64,000 nt of DNA from Streptomyces sp. B93 (GCF_018070565.1 NZ_JAGPXL010000035.1:1-64000), one strand, 5' to 3'. Positions 26,484 to 34,939 are shown, counted from the first letter of the stretch. Program-made: numbers and translations. The notes: generated by a model from the sequence alone, not told the origin.

Positions 26484-27251
26484 GTGACTGCGAGGACTGC
26501 GCGACCACCGCTGCTGAGAGAGCTGCTGCTGGTCGCGGGGCTTTTCCTGGCCTACAAGGCGGGCCGGCTGCTGGGGCCGGACCACACGGACGGGGCGTTC
26601 CCCAACGCCCACCGCGTCTGGGACCTGGAGAGGGCACTGCGGCTGCCCGACGAGGGCGCTGTGCAGTCGCTGCTGCTGCACGGGGAGGCACTGGCCCAGC
26701 TGGCGAACACCTACTACGCCACCGTCCACTTCCCGGCCACCGCCGCGTTCCTGGTCTGGCTGTACCTGCGCCGCCCCGCGCACTACGTGTGGGCCCGGCG
26801 GGTGCTGGCCACCGTCACCGCGGCCGCCCTGGTCGTCCACCTGGTGTTCCCGCTCGCGCCGCCCCGGATGCTGACGGCGACGGGCCTGATGGACACCGCC
26901 CGGGTCTTCGGGCCGTCGGTGTACGGGCCGCCGGAGAGCGACCAGCTGTCCAACCAGTTCGCGGCGATGCCCTCGTTGCACTTCGGCTGGGCGCTGATGC
27001 TGGCGGTCGGCCTGATCGTCGCCACGGGGTCGCGGCTGCGCTGGCTGTGGCTGCTGCACCCGGCGCTCACCCTGCTGGTGATAGTCGGCACGGCCAACCA
27101 CTACTGGCTGGACGCCCTGGTGGCGGCGGTGCTGCTCACCCTCGCCCTGGCCGTGATCCACGCACCGCGCCGGACGGCCGCCACCGTGGGCCGCGGCGGC
27201 CGGGAGCCGGTGCCGGCCGAGGGGCGCGGACTCGTCGGGGCGGGGCGATGA
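26484..27251 (+). CDS. PAP2-family membrane phosphatase
   Basis: Polytopic protein of about 255 residues from GTG 26484. The catalytic motifs of the inositolphosphotransferase-like PAP2 branch are present: AMPSLHFGWALM (second motif, His) and ANHYWLDALVA (third motif, His). Helices include LLLVAGLFLAYKAG, ATVTAAALVVHLVFPLA and LWLLHPALTLLVIVG. Such enzymes remove or transfer phosphate on lipid head groups. It overlaps the next gene by 4 bp and is probably controlled by the divergent TetR. The substrate is not visible. Confidence 0.85.
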   Translation: MTARTARPPLLRELLLVAGLFLAYKAGRLLGPDHTDGAFPNAHRVWDLERALRLPDEGAVQSLLLHGEALAQLANTYYATVHFPATAAFLVWLYLRRPAHYVWARRVLATVTAAALVVHLVFPLAPPRMLTATGLMDTARVFGPSVYGPPESDQLSNQFAAMPSLHFGWALMLAVGLIVATGSRLRWLWLLHPALTLLVIVGTANHYWLDALVAAVLLTLALAVIHAPRRTAATVGRGGREPVPAEGRGLVGAGR

Positions 27252-28141
27252 GCGCCGCGCTGATCGCCGTACTGCTGTCCCTGCTGTCGGCGGGCGCCTA
27301 CGCGGTGGCGGCCGTGGCCCAGGAACGGCTCGCCTCCCGGACCGCGCGCCCCGGCGTGCTGCGGCTGTTCGGCCGTCGCGCCTGGTGGTGGTCGGTGCTG
27401 CTGAACGGCACCGGGGCGCTGCTGCACGTCGTGGCGCTGCGGTACGGCCCGCTCACCGTGGTGCAGCCGCTCGGCGCGCTCACCCTGGTGGCGGCGGTGC
27501 CGCTGGGCGCCCGGATCGCCCGCCGCCGGGTCAGTGCCGTCGAGTGGCGGGGCACCGGGCTCACCCTGCTGGGCCTGGGCGCCCTGCTGCTGACGGCGTC
27601 CGGGCCCGCCCCCGACGACGTGCTGAGCGTCCCGGAGGCGCTGGCCGTCAGCGCCACGACCGCGGCCCTGATCGGCGCCCTCGCCTGGCCGGGCGCCCGG
27701 CCCGGCCTGCGGCACGCCACCGCGTCCGGGATCGCCTCGGGTGTCGCCTCCGCGCTCACCCAGACGGTGACGGTGGCGGCGACCGACCGCACGGGGCCGC
27801 TGCTGAGCGCGCAGACCGTCGGGGTCGCCCTGCTGGTGGCGGCCTTCGCCACGGCCGGGCTGCTGCTGGCCCAGACCGCCTACCGGGGTGGCCTGGGCGC
27901 CCCGCTGGCGGTGGTGACACTGGCGAACCCGCTCGCCGCCGCGCTGATCGGCGTCGTCCTGCTCGGTGAACGCCTCCGCGGTGGCGTGGCGGGCGTCCTG
28001 CTCGCCCTCACCGGCGCCGCGCTGGCGTCCTGGGGCGTGGTCCTGCTCTCCCGGGCCGGACCGCGTCCGGCGCGGACGGAACCGGGGACGGCCTTCGTCC
28101 CCCGGCAGCAGACCGCCCCGGAACCGCTGCCGCGGCCCTGA
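27248..28141 (+). CDS. DMT/EamA-type membrane transporter
   Basis: 297 residues with about nine or ten hydrophobic helices (ALIAVLLSLLSAGAYAVAAVA, TVVQPLGALTLVAAVPLGA, GTGLTLLGLGALLLTASG, LAVVTLANPLAAALIGVVLL, GVLLALTGAALASWGVVLL). The pattern of two half-repeats with AQERLASR after helix 1 and VVQPLGALTL matches the DMT superfamily subgroup common in Streptomyces. The ATG overlaps the PAP2 stop. Substrate unknown; the partner suggests lipid or envelope work. Confidence 0.82.
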   Translation: MSAALIAVLLSLLSAGAYAVAAVAQERLASRTARPGVLRLFGRRAWWWSVLLNGTGALLHVVALRYGPLTVVQPLGALTLVAAVPLGARIARRRVSAVEWRGTGLTLLGLGALLLTASGPAPDDVLSVPEALAVSATTAALIGALAWPGARPGLRHATASGIASGVASALTQTVTVAATDRTGPLLSAQTVGVALLVAAFATAGLLLAQTAYRGGLGAPLAVVTLANPLAAALIGVVLLGERLRGGVAGVLLALTGAALASWGVVLLSRAGPRPARTEPGTAFVPRQQTAPEPLPRP

Positions 28142-28146
28142 CCGCC

Positions 28147-28308
28147 GCACGCCGGGACCGTCACGGCGCCGCCGATCGGTCCTGCCTTATGCCGGGACTG
28201 TCACGGCGCCCGCCGATCGGTCACCCCGTACGCCGGGAAAGTCACGGCACCCACCGCTCCGTCACCCCGTACGCCCGGAAAGTCACGGCGCCCGCCGGTC
28301 GGTCACCC
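28147..28308. repeat. Four tandem 40-41-bp repeats derived from the 3' end of the IclR gene
   Basis: The word GTCACGGC recurs at 28160, 28200, 28241 and 28282, each time followed by a GCCGATCGGTC-like segment and preceded by GCCGGGA-like sequence. The copy at 28282 includes the true stop and last codons (VTDRRAP) of the IclR gene. The other three repeat those last codons plus the spacer downstream of the stop. The array fills the whole gap between the convergent transporter and IclR genes. Duplication by slippage is the simplest origin. Confidence 0.8.
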
Positions 28309-29071
28309 GCAGGTCCGCCTCGATACGGCTCGCGGCGGCCAGCAGGGGCGGGAGCAGGTCGCGGCGGAGTGCGGTGAGGGACGTGCGGCCCGCGTGGACG
28401 GCGATGTTGACCGCGGCCACCACCGTGCCGTCCCGGTCGCGGACCGGCGCGGCGATCGAGCGCAGGCCCTCCTCCAGCTCCTGGTCGACGAGGGCGTGGC
28501 CCTGGCGGCGGACCCGGTCGAGTTCGGCGCGCAGGGCGTCGCGGGAGGTGAGGGTGCGGCCGGTGAGGGGGCGCAGCTCGGCGCGGTCGAGACGGGCCTC
28601 GCGTTCGGCGTCGGGGAGGTGGGCGAGGATGACCCGGCCCACGGAGGTGGCGTGCGCCGGGAAGCGGGTGCCGACGGTGATGGCGGCGGACATGATGCGC
28701 CGGGTGGGGACCCGGGCGACGTAGACGATGTCGTCGCCGTCGAGGACGCACAGCGAGGACGACTCGCGCACCTGGGCCACCAACTGGTCGAGGTGCGGCT
28801 CGGCGAGCTGCGGCAGGGTCAGGCCCGCGAGGTAGGCGTAGCCGAGTTCGAGGACGCGCGGGGTGAGGCGGAACAGCCGCCCGTCGGTGTGGACGTAGCC
28901 GAGGTCGGCGAGGGTGAGCAGCAGGCGCCGGGCCGCGGCGCGGGTGAGGTCGCAGGCGCGGGCCACCTCGCTGAGGGTGCGGGCGGGGTGCTCGGCGTCG
29001 AAGGACCGGATGACCGCGAGGCCGCGCTCGAAGGACCTCACGAAGTGCGGTGCGCGGTCTGCGGGGTTCAT
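28283..29071 (-). CDS. IclR family transcriptional regulator (PcaR/PobR subgroup)
   Basis: 262 residues. The N-terminal winged helix reads LSEVARACDLTRAAARRLLLTL, followed by GYVHTDGRLFRLTPRVLELG. The effector domain has the conserved ILAHLPDAEREARL, LVDQELEEGLRSIAAPVRD and VVAAVNIAVHAGRTSL segments seen in the PcaR/PobR branch that senses aromatic acids. The ATG at 29071 has GGAGG at the right spacing. It is divergent from the ABC importer and probably its regulator. The 3' end is the template of the neighbouring tandem repeats. Confidence 0.93.
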   Translation of the reverse strand: MNPADRAPHFVRSFERGLAVIRSFDAEHPARTLSEVARACDLTRAAARRLLLTLADLGYVHTDGRLFRLTPRVLELGYAYLAGLTLPQLAEPHLDQLVAQVRESSSLCVLDGDDIVYVARVPTRRIMSAAITVGTRFPAHATSVGRVILAHLPDAEREARLDRAELRPLTGRTLTSRDALRAELDRVRRQGHALVDQELEEGLRSIAAPVRDRDGTVVAAVNIAVHAGRTSLTALRRDLLPPLLAAASRIEADLRVTDRRAP

Positions 29072-29155
29072 CTCGCCTCCAGCGGTGCGGCTGTCCGGAT
29101 GCCGGGATACGGCCGGGCCCCGGCGGATTGTCAACAACATTGTCCGGCCGAGGCA

Positions 29156-29184
29156 TTGACCCGCCCCCCGGCCGGTTCTACGGT
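29156..29184 (+). promoter_or_regulatory. Candidate promoter of the ABC importer operon
   Basis: TTGACC at 29156-29161 and TACGGT at 29179-29184 are 17 bases apart. Transcription would start near 29191, about 80 bases before the ATG at 29271. Confidence 0.45.
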
Positions 29185-29209
29185 CCCGCTGAGCACCAAA
29201 CGCGTACCA

Positions 29210-29228
29210 CTGTGCGGTCTGCGCACAG
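29210..29228. promoter_or_regulatory. Inverted repeat, candidate IclR operator
   Basis: CTGTGCG at 29210-29216 and its exact complement CGCACAG at 29222-29228 flank a 5-base centre. The site lies just downstream of the predicted transcription start of the importer operon, a position suited to repression. Confidence 0.45.
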
Positions 29229-29270
29229 CCTGTCGGAACACCGTTGCACGTTGTCTGTACAGGAGGAGCC

Positions 29271-30242
29271 ATGCGTCGTCTGCTCGCCGGGGTCACGTCC
29301 GGCGTCCTACTGCTCGCCGCGGCGGCCTGCGGCTCGTCCGACGACTCCGGCTCCACGGACGGGGGCTCCGGGTCCGCGGGGGTGACGACCGTCGAGGTCG
29401 GCGTGATCCCGATCGTCGATGTGGCGCCCCTTTACCTGGGGCAGGAGAAGGGCTTCTTCAGCGCGCGCGGTCTGAAGCTGTCGCTGACCACCGCGCAGGG
29501 CGGCGCGGCGATCGTGCCCGGTGTGGTCAGCGGGCAGTTCCAGTTCGGCTTCTCCAACGTGACCTCGCTGATGATCGCCCAGGCGGCCGACGTGCCCGTG
29601 AAGGCGGTCGCCAACGGCATCGCCTCGACCGGGGAGCAGGGCGCGGACTTCGGCGCCATCACCGTCAAGGGCGACAGCCCCGTGAAGACGGCCAAGGACC
29701 TGGAGGGCCGGAAGGTCGCCGTCAACACGCTGAAGAACATCAACGAGACCGCGGTGCGCGCCGCCGTCGCCAAGGCGGGCGGCGACCCCGACGAGGTCGA
29801 CTTCGTCGAACTCGCCTTCGACCAGATGCCCGCCGCCCTCGACAGCGGGCAGATCGACGCCGCCATGGTCGTCGAACCCGCGCTCGCCACCGTCAAGAGC
29901 CAGGGCGCACGCGAGGTCACCTCGGCACTCGTCGACGTCGCCGACGACCTCACCGTCGCCCTGTACTTCACCTCCACCCAGTACGCCGAGAAGAACCCGG
30001 ACGTGGTGAAGAGGTTCCAGGAGGCCACCGCCGAGTCCCTCGCCTACGCCGACGCCCACCCGGAGGAGGCCCGCGAGGCCGTCACCTCGTACACCAAGAT
30101 CCCCGCCGAGGTGCTGGCCGAGGTGACCCTGCCGAAGTGGCCCGCCGAACCGAACCGGGCCTCCATCGAGGAACTCGCCCGGCTCGGCTCGGCGGACGGT
30201 CTGTTCAAGGCCGCACCCGACCTGGACGCGCTGCTGCCGTGA
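29271..30242 (+). CDS. ABC importer substrate-binding lipoprotein (NMT1/SsuA type)
   Basis: 323-residue lipoprotein that captures the substrate outside the membrane. The leader ends in the lipobox LLAAAACGSS. The mature part has the NMT1/SsuA fold: VGVIPIVDVAPLYLGQEKGF, GVVSGQFQFGFSNVTSLMIA, DLEGRKVAVNTLKNINETAV and QIDAAMVVEPALATV. The family carries nitrate, sulfonates, taurine, pyrimidine precursors or aromatic acids. A strong AGGAGGAG precedes the ATG. Its stop overlaps the next start by 4 bp. Confidence 0.93.
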   Translation: MRRLLAGVTSGVLLLAAAACGSSDDSGSTDGGSGSAGVTTVEVGVIPIVDVAPLYLGQEKGFFSARGLKLSLTTAQGGAAIVPGVVSGQFQFGFSNVTSLMIAQAADVPVKAVANGIASTGEQGADFGAITVKGDSPVKTAKDLEGRKVAVNTLKNINETAVRAAVAKAGGDPDEVDFVELAFDQMPAALDSGQIDAAMVVEPALATVKSQGAREVTSALVDVADDLTVALYFTSTQYAEKNPDVVKRFQEATAESLAYADAHPEEAREAVTSYTKIPAEVLAEVTLPKWPAEPNRASIEELARLGSADGLFKAAPDLDALLP

Positions 30243-31012
30243 GGGGCACGAACGCGGCGCTCGGCGCGGCCGGGCTCGCGGGCTTCCTCGCGCTGGGCGA
30301 GGCGGTGCCGCGGCTCGGCCTGGTCAAGGCGGAGTTCTTCCCGCCGACCAGCCGGATCGCGGGCGCGCTCGGCCGGGAACTGACCGACCGCGCCTTCTGG
30401 GCGGCGCTCGGCGACACCCTCACCGGCTGGGCGCTGGGCCTCGCCCTCGCGGTCGGCGCGGGCGTCGTCGCCGGGGTCGCCATCTCGGTGGTGCCGTACC
30501 TGCGCGAGGCCACCGCCTCCACCATCGAGTTCCTGCGCCCCATCCCGTCCGTCGCCCTGATCCCCCTCGCCGTGCTGCTCTTCGGCACCGAACTGCGCTC
30601 CGTGCTCCTGCTGGTGGTGTACGCCGCCTTCTGGCAGGTGCTGATCCAGACCGTGTACGGCGTCCAGGACGTCGACCCGGTCGCCGAGGAGACGGCGCGG
30701 TCCTACGGCCTCGGCACCTGGGCGCGCGTGCGGCACGTGCTGTGGCCGACCGCGCTGCCGTACGTCATGACCGGGGTGCGGCTGGCCGCGGCCGTCGCGC
30801 TGATCCTGGCCGTGACCGCCGAACTCGTCATCGGCGCGCCGGGTCTTGGCGCCCGGATCGCGGTCGCGCAGACCTCGCAGGCGGTGCCCGACATGTACGC
30901 CCTCATCGTGGTCACCGGAGTGCTGGGGCTGCTGATCAACGTGGGCGCGCGGACGGTGGAGCGGCGGGCGCTGGCCTGGCACCAGTCGGTGCGCGGGGAG
31001 GTGGCGGTGTGA
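30239..31012 (+). CDS. ABC importer permease 1
   Basis: 257-residue inner-membrane permease of the SsuC/TauC type, GTG start. It has about six helices and the ATPase-coupling loop ETARSYGLGTWARVRHVLWPTALPY. RPIPSVALIPLAVLLFG is typical. It is translationally coupled to its neighbours on both sides (4-bp overlaps) and ends in VERRALAWHQ, a segment also found in permease 2. Confidence 0.93.
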   Translation: MRGTNAALGAAGLAGFLALGEAVPRLGLVKAEFFPPTSRIAGALGRELTDRAFWAALGDTLTGWALGLALAVGAGVVAGVAISVVPYLREATASTIEFLRPIPSVALIPLAVLLFGTELRSVLLLVVYAAFWQVLIQTVYGVQDVDPVAEETARSYGLGTWARVRHVLWPTALPYVMTGVRLAAAVALILAVTAELVIGAPGLGARIAVAQTSQAVPDMYALIVVTGVLGLLINVGARTVERRALAWHQSVRGEVAV

Positions 31013-31788
31013 GCCGGCTCCTGCTGCGGGTCGCGCTGGCGGCGGGCCTGCCGGTGGCGCTGGTCGCCGTCTGGTGGGCCGCGTCGGCGGGCAGTACGCA
31101 GACGTACTGGCCGCCGCTGGAGACCATCCTGCGCGCCTTCCCCGAGGTGTGGACCGCCGAGCGGCTGCGCGGTGACGTGCTGCCCAGCGTGCTGCGGCTG
31201 GCGGGCGGCTACGCGCTCGCCGCGGTGGCGGGGGTGGCGCTCGGCACGGTCATCGGCTCCGGCCGGCGGGTGCGGGCGGTGTGCGAGCCGGTGCTGGAGT
31301 TCCTGCGGGCGGTGCCGCCGCCGGTACTGGTGCCGGTCATCATGCTCTTCGCGGGTATCGGCAACACCATGAAGGTGACCGTGATCGCCGCCGGGTGCGT
31401 GTGGCCGGTGCTCCTCAACACCGTCGAGGGGGTACGGGCGGTGGACCCCGTCCTCACGGAGACGGCCCGCTGCTACGGCGTCGGCGGCACAGCCCGGCTG
31501 CGGCACGTGGTGCTGCGCTCGGCGAGCCCGCAGATCTTCGCGGGGCTGCGGCAGGCGCTGTCCATCGGCATCATCCTGATGGTCATCAGCGAGATGTTCG
31601 CCGCGAGCAACGGCCTCGGCTTCGCCATCGTCCAGTTCCAGCGCGGTTTCGCCATCGCCGACATGTGGACCGGCATCCTGCTGCTCGGCCTGCTCGGCTT
31701 CGTGCTGTCCGTCGTCTTCCGGCTGGTCGAGCGGCGGGCGCTGGCCTGGTACCACGGGCTGCGGGCCTCGGCCAGGCGGTCGCCTTGA
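31009..31788 (+). CDS. ABC importer permease 2
   Basis: 259-residue permease of the same family as its upstream neighbour. It has the coupling loop ETARCYGVGGTARLRHVVLRSASPQI and the helix PPPVLVPVIMLFAGIGNTMK. Two different permease genes imply a heterodimeric channel, less usual in this family than a homodimer. The GTG start overlaps the previous stop; it ends in VERRALAWYHGL. Confidence 0.93.
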   Translation: MSRLLLRVALAAGLPVALVAVWWAASAGSTQTYWPPLETILRAFPEVWTAERLRGDVLPSVLRLAGGYALAAVAGVALGTVIGSGRRVRAVCEPVLEFLRAVPPPVLVPVIMLFAGIGNTMKVTVIAAGCVWPVLLNTVEGVRAVDPVLTETARCYGVGGTARLRHVVLRSASPQIFAGLRQALSIGIILMVISEMFAASNGLGFAIVQFQRGFAIADMWTGILLLGLLGFVLSVVFRLVERRALAWYHGLRASARRSP

Positions 31789-31826
31789 ACACCGGGAACC
31801 CCGTGAACCTCCGGAAGGGACGGTCC

Positions 31827-32639
31827 ATGCTCGACGTACGCGGCCTGCGCAAGGTGTACGAGGGGTCGGGGCGCCGCGTGGAGGCGGTGCGCGACCTCAC
31901 CTTCACCGTGGCGGCGGGGGAACTGGCCTGCCTGGTCGGCCCGTCGGGCTGCGGCAAGACGACCCTGCTGAAGTGCGTCGGCGGGCTGCTGGACCCGACC
32001 GGCGGGGAGGTGCTGCTCGCGGGCCGGACGGTCGCGGGGCCACCGCCCGGGATGGCGATCGTGTTCCAGGAGTACGGGCGCAGCCTCTTCCCCTGGATGC
32101 GGGTCGGCGAGAACGTCGAACTGCCGCTCAAGCAGAAGAGGCTGAGCAGGGCACGGCGCCGGGAACTGGTCGGCGACGCGCTGGAGTCCGTGGGGCTGGC
32201 GGAGGCCGCCGGGGCCTATCCCTGGCAGCTCTCCGGCGGTATGCAGCAGCGGGTCGCCATCGCCCGGGCGCTGGCCTACGAACCCGACGTGCTGCTGATG
32301 GACGAGCCGTTCGCCGCGGTCGACGCGCAGACCCGGGCCGAACTGGAGGACCTGGTACGGGGACTGTGGCGGGAGCGCGGCATGACGATCCTGTTCGTCA
32401 CCCATGACATCGACGAGGCCGTGTACCTGGGCGAGCGGGTGATCGTGCTGTCCGCCTCCCCGACCGTCGTGCGGGAGCAGCTGAAGGTCGATCTGCCTCT
32501 CGAGCGGGACCAGTTGCACACCCGGGTGGCGCCGCGCTTCGCCGAGCTGCGCACCCAGGTGTACGAGCAGATCCAGGCGGCCAAGCGCGGGACGCCGGGG
32601 GAGCCCCCCGGCCCGACCGAGGCGCCGTCGGCGACCTGA
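31827..32639 (+). CDS. ABC importer ATPase (SsuB/TauB type)
   Basis: 270-residue ATPase that powers the importer. Motifs are complete: Walker A GPSGCGKTT, Q-loop VFQEYGRSLFPW, signature LSGGMQQRVAIARAL, Walker B VLLMDEPFAAVD, and switch His in ILFVTHDIDEAVYLGERV. The start is ATG 31827, after GGAAGGGACGG. It follows permease 2 by 38 bases and ends the operon, with a terminator hairpin over its stop codon. Confidence 0.95.
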   Translation: MLDVRGLRKVYEGSGRRVEAVRDLTFTVAAGELACLVGPSGCGKTTLLKCVGGLLDPTGGEVLLAGRTVAGPPPGMAIVFQEYGRSLFPWMRVGENVELPLKQKRLSRARRRELVGDALESVGLAEAAGAYPWQLSGGMQQRVAIARALAYEPDVLLMDEPFAAVDAQTRAELEDLVRGLWRERGMTILFVTHDIDEAVYLGERVIVLSASPTVVREQLKVDLPLERDQLHTRVAPRFAELRTQVYEQIQAAKRGTPGEPPGPTEAPSAT

Positions 32640-32653
32640 ACGCCGACGGTGCC
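32621..32653. terminator. Hairpin overlapping the ATPase stop codon
   Basis: Positions 32621-32633 pair with 32641-32653 over 12 of 13 bases, with the TGA stop in the 7-base loop. The genes on either side converge, so it may serve both. Confidence 0.65.
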
Positions 32654-32656
32654 CGG

Positions 32657-33328
32657 TCAGGCCTCGGGGACGGGCACCACGCTCAGGTGGCTCACCGCGC
32701 GCCGGGCGCGGGCCCGTCGGTGCGGCGCGGACGAGGGGCGGCGCGGTTCGCGCAGCACCATCGTCAGCCGCATGTAGCCCATGTCCTCCAGGGCTCTGGG
32801 GGTTTCGCAGACGATCCGGCAGTCGGTGGCGCCCCACCGCGGGTCGGGGTGCAGCAGCGGGCGGACCGCGCCGTCGTGCTCGGCCGCCGCCGCGCCGACC
32901 GCGCGGATCCAGTGCGGCAGGCCCTGACGGTAGGCGGCCTCCATGATCGGGTCCTGGGCGATGTCCCGGCGGATCGCCTGGAGTTGGGCGTCATGGCCGT
33001 GACGCTCCACGGTGGCGGCGAAGTGCGCCAGCATGGGCAGGCACCAGCGCGCCTCGTGCTCGCCGAGGACCTCGCCCGCGTCCGGGTGGAACAGGACGAA
33101 ACGGAGGAAGTTGTCGCCCGGCATGGCCGTCGGATGCGGTCCCACACCACCGAAGAGTGACCGGAACGCGCTGTTGGAGAGGGCCACGTCCCAGCGGCGG
33201 TCGACGACGAACGAAGGGAAACCAACGGCCTCCACGAAGGTCGCGTAGTCCCGCAGATAGGCCTGGGCCACCGGATTCTCGGGGTCGGGCCGCGGTTCGG
33301 ACCGCTGCCCACCTGCCTGATATGCCAT
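32657..33328 (-). CDS. MmyB-type ligand-binding domain protein without HTH
   Basis: 223 residues. The chain fits the ligand-binding (PAS-like) domain of MmyB-family regulators: FPSFVVDRRWDVALSNSAFR, FLRFVLFHPDAGEVLGEHEA, LQAIRRDIAQDP, VRPLLHPDPRWGATDCRIV and LTMVLREP. Normal members have an XRE-type HTH in front of it; here the protein starts only about 30 residues before the domain (ATG 33328, or GTG 33364), so there is no room for one. It may be a truncated regulator or a sensor working with another protein. The neighbouring divergent gene encodes an HTH protein. Confidence 0.75.
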   Translation of the reverse strand: MAYQAGGQRSEPRPDPENPVAQAYLRDYATFVEAVGFPSFVVDRRWDVALSNSAFRSLFGGVGPHPTAMPGDNFLRFVLFHPDAGEVLGEHEARWCLPMLAHFAATVERHGHDAQLQAIRRDIAQDPIMEAAYRQGLPHWIRAVGAAAAEHDGAVRPLLHPDPRWGATDCRIVCETPRALEDMGYMRLTMVLREPRRPSSAPHRRARARRAVSHLSVVPVPEA

Positions 33329-33400
33329 CGGGAGGTCACCCCTTATGCCTCTGTGGCCCTTCACGCGGCGCCTTGATCCTGGTGCCCCGGAGCAAGCCGT

Positions 33401-33457
33401 GTCAACTATCGTGGCATTTCATGCCGGTTGACGGCTGAAATTGGCCACAGTTGTGGC
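33401..33457. promoter_or_regulatory. Two inverted repeats in the divergent control region
   Basis: Nested arms GTCAAC / GTTGAC (33401-33406, 33427-33432) enclose GGCAT-TTC-ATGCC (33413-33425). A second element, GCCAC-AGTT-GTGGC, follows at 33444-33457. They lie between the MmyB-domain gene and the XRE gene and are plausible binding sites for the XRE protein. Confidence 0.45.
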
Positions 33458-33552
33458 GAGACCTGGATGTGAGTTCGAGGCACGGGCTACTCTCCGGGAA
33501 GTTCACGGCAACCATCTGCGAGAAGCCTGTGAGAGACGTAGGAGACCTGTCG

Positions 33553-34209
33553 GTGACGGATGGCTACGAGGTAACGGGCGCCACGGTGACCGCCGCGCTG
33601 CCGGCCGTCGCCTCCCGTGTCACCGCGCTCGCCGACCGGCTCGGCGTACCGCACGCGGAGGTCTTCGACATCGCCCGGCTCTCCGTGGCCTGCGGTGTCC
33701 CGGAGCCCGTGATCGGCAAGCTGCTCAGCGGCCACCCGGCGGGCGAGCCCGATGTGCAGGCCCGCTTCCTGCAACGCCTGGACCTGCTGCGCCGCACCCG
33801 GCTCAAGCCCAACGGCCGCAAGTACACCCAGCAGGAGATCGCCGACGGCGCGGGCATGTCCCGGCAGCAGGCGGGCGCGCTGATCAACGGCGACCGGCGG
33901 CCCACCATGGAGCACTGCGACGCCATCCAGCGCTTCTTCCGGGTGCACGCCGGTTTCCTCACCGCCGAGGACCCCGAGGCGCTGGCGGGCGCGTTGCAGC
34001 GCACCGAGCAGGAGCTGCTCCAGAAGCTCGCCGACCGTGAACGCCAGGCCGCCGCTGCCGCCGACGACCCGCTGGAGCGACTCCTCCAGGACCACGGCGT
34101 GCGCGGGATCGCCTGGCGCGCCGCGCAGCTGCCCACCGACCAGCACCGTGACAAGGTCGCGGAATGGCTGGACATGCTCCTGGAGAGCGTCCAGCGGCCC
34201 GAGTCGTGA
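33553..34209 (+). CDS. XRE-family HTH regulator paired with an ImmA-like protease
   Basis: 218 residues from GTG 33553, which has AGGAG eight bases upstream; longer versions lack this. The HTH lies around residues 75-130 (KYTQQEIADGAGMSRQQAGALI, NGDRRPTMEHCDAIQRFF). The C-terminal half is helical and charged (ALQRTEQELLQKLADRER, HRDKVAEWLDMLLESV). The next gene, 15 bases on, encodes an HExxH protein of the ImmA/IrrE type. Such pairs work as repressor and repressor-cleaving protease in ICEBs1 and in DdrO/IrrE. The regulated genes are unknown. Confidence 0.82.
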   Translation: MTDGYEVTGATVTAALPAVASRVTALADRLGVPHAEVFDIARLSVACGVPEPVIGKLLSGHPAGEPDVQARFLQRLDLLRRTRLKPNGRKYTQQEIADGAGMSRQQAGALINGDRRPTMEHCDAIQRFFRVHAGFLTAEDPEALAGALQRTEQELLQKLADRERQAAAAADDPLERLLQDHGVRGIAWRAAQLPTDQHRDKVAEWLDMLLESVQRPES

Positions 34210-34224
34210 TCCGGGGGAGAACCT

Positions 34225-34773
34225 GTGGGCATCGGTAAGGAAATGCGCCGTCTGTGCGGCGAACTCGTCGCCGAGCTGGCGCTGCCCGCGCCCGCCCGGC
34301 CCGCCGATCTCCATGCCGCGCTCTGCGACGCCATGAGCAGACGCCGCGGGCGCCCCGTCCTCTTCCGTACGGCGGCCTTCCCGCCCGGCACCGCCAGCGG
34401 GCTCTGGCTCGACATGGCCGAACAGGACCTCGTCGTCGTCGAGGAGCGCACCGCGCCCGACCACCAGCTGGTCATCCTCGGCCACGAGCTGTGGCACATG
34501 AAGGCCGGGCACTGTGGCCACCACGTCGAGGGCGCCGCCGTCGCGGCCCGGCTGCTCCACGACGACGCCGACCTCCGGGCCACCGTGCTGAAGGTGGCCG
34601 CCCGCACCCGCTTCGACCTCGCCGACGAGCGGGAGGCCGAGAGCTTCGGCCTGCTGCTGGCCAGCAAGTGCCGTAGCTGGCTCGCGCGTTCGGCGGCGCG
34701 CGGTCCGGTGCAGCGCGACCGGCTGGCCGGGCGCATCGAGACCTCGCTGGGCTATCTGGGCCCGCAAGGGTAG
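34225..34773 (+). CDS. ImmA/IrrE-type metallopeptidase
   Basis: 182 residues, GTG start with GGGGGAGA upstream. The zinc motif is HELWH (87-91, in VILGHELWHMKAGH), with a downstream acidic helix DLADEREAESFGLLLAS that can supply the third ligand. The N-terminal part (RLCGELVAELALPAP, DLHAALCDAMSRRRGRPV) resembles other ImmA-like proteins encoded beside XRE genes. It probably cleaves or inactivates the XRE partner under some stress; that is inference from the pairing. Confidence 0.8.
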   Translation: MGIGKEMRRLCGELVAELALPAPARPADLHAALCDAMSRRRGRPVLFRTAAFPPGTASGLWLDMAEQDLVVVEERTAPDHQLVILGHELWHMKAGHCGHHVEGAAVAARLLHDDADLRATVLKVAARTRFDLADEREAESFGLLLASKCRSWLARSAARGPVQRDRLAGRIETSLGYLGPQG

Positions 34774-34776
34774 GGC

Positions 34777-34821
34777 GTCCCTGATCCGTCCCTGATCCGC
34801 TGGCAGTACGTCCCTGATCCG
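34777..34821. repeat. Three copies of GTCCCTGATCCG
   Basis: Identical 12-base words at 34777-34788, 34788-34799 (sharing one G) and 34810-34821, between the metallopeptidase and the small orphan gene. They could be operator sites for the small gene or slipped repeats. Confidence 0.55.
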
Positions 34822-34939
34822 CTAAGCGGGCGAACCGGGAGTGATCGAGACCGGATTGTCAGTGGTGGACGGCAAGCTGGAGTCGTCCCGCCCTCGTGCG
34901 GGGCGTGACCGACGACGCCGACGCGGGGAGAGCCGACCG

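Noticed and set aside
28147..28308. Regular 40-bp repeats as a CRISPR array
   Set aside because: The units are directly adjacent with no unique spacers, are not identical, and derive from the neighbouring gene's end. No cas genes.
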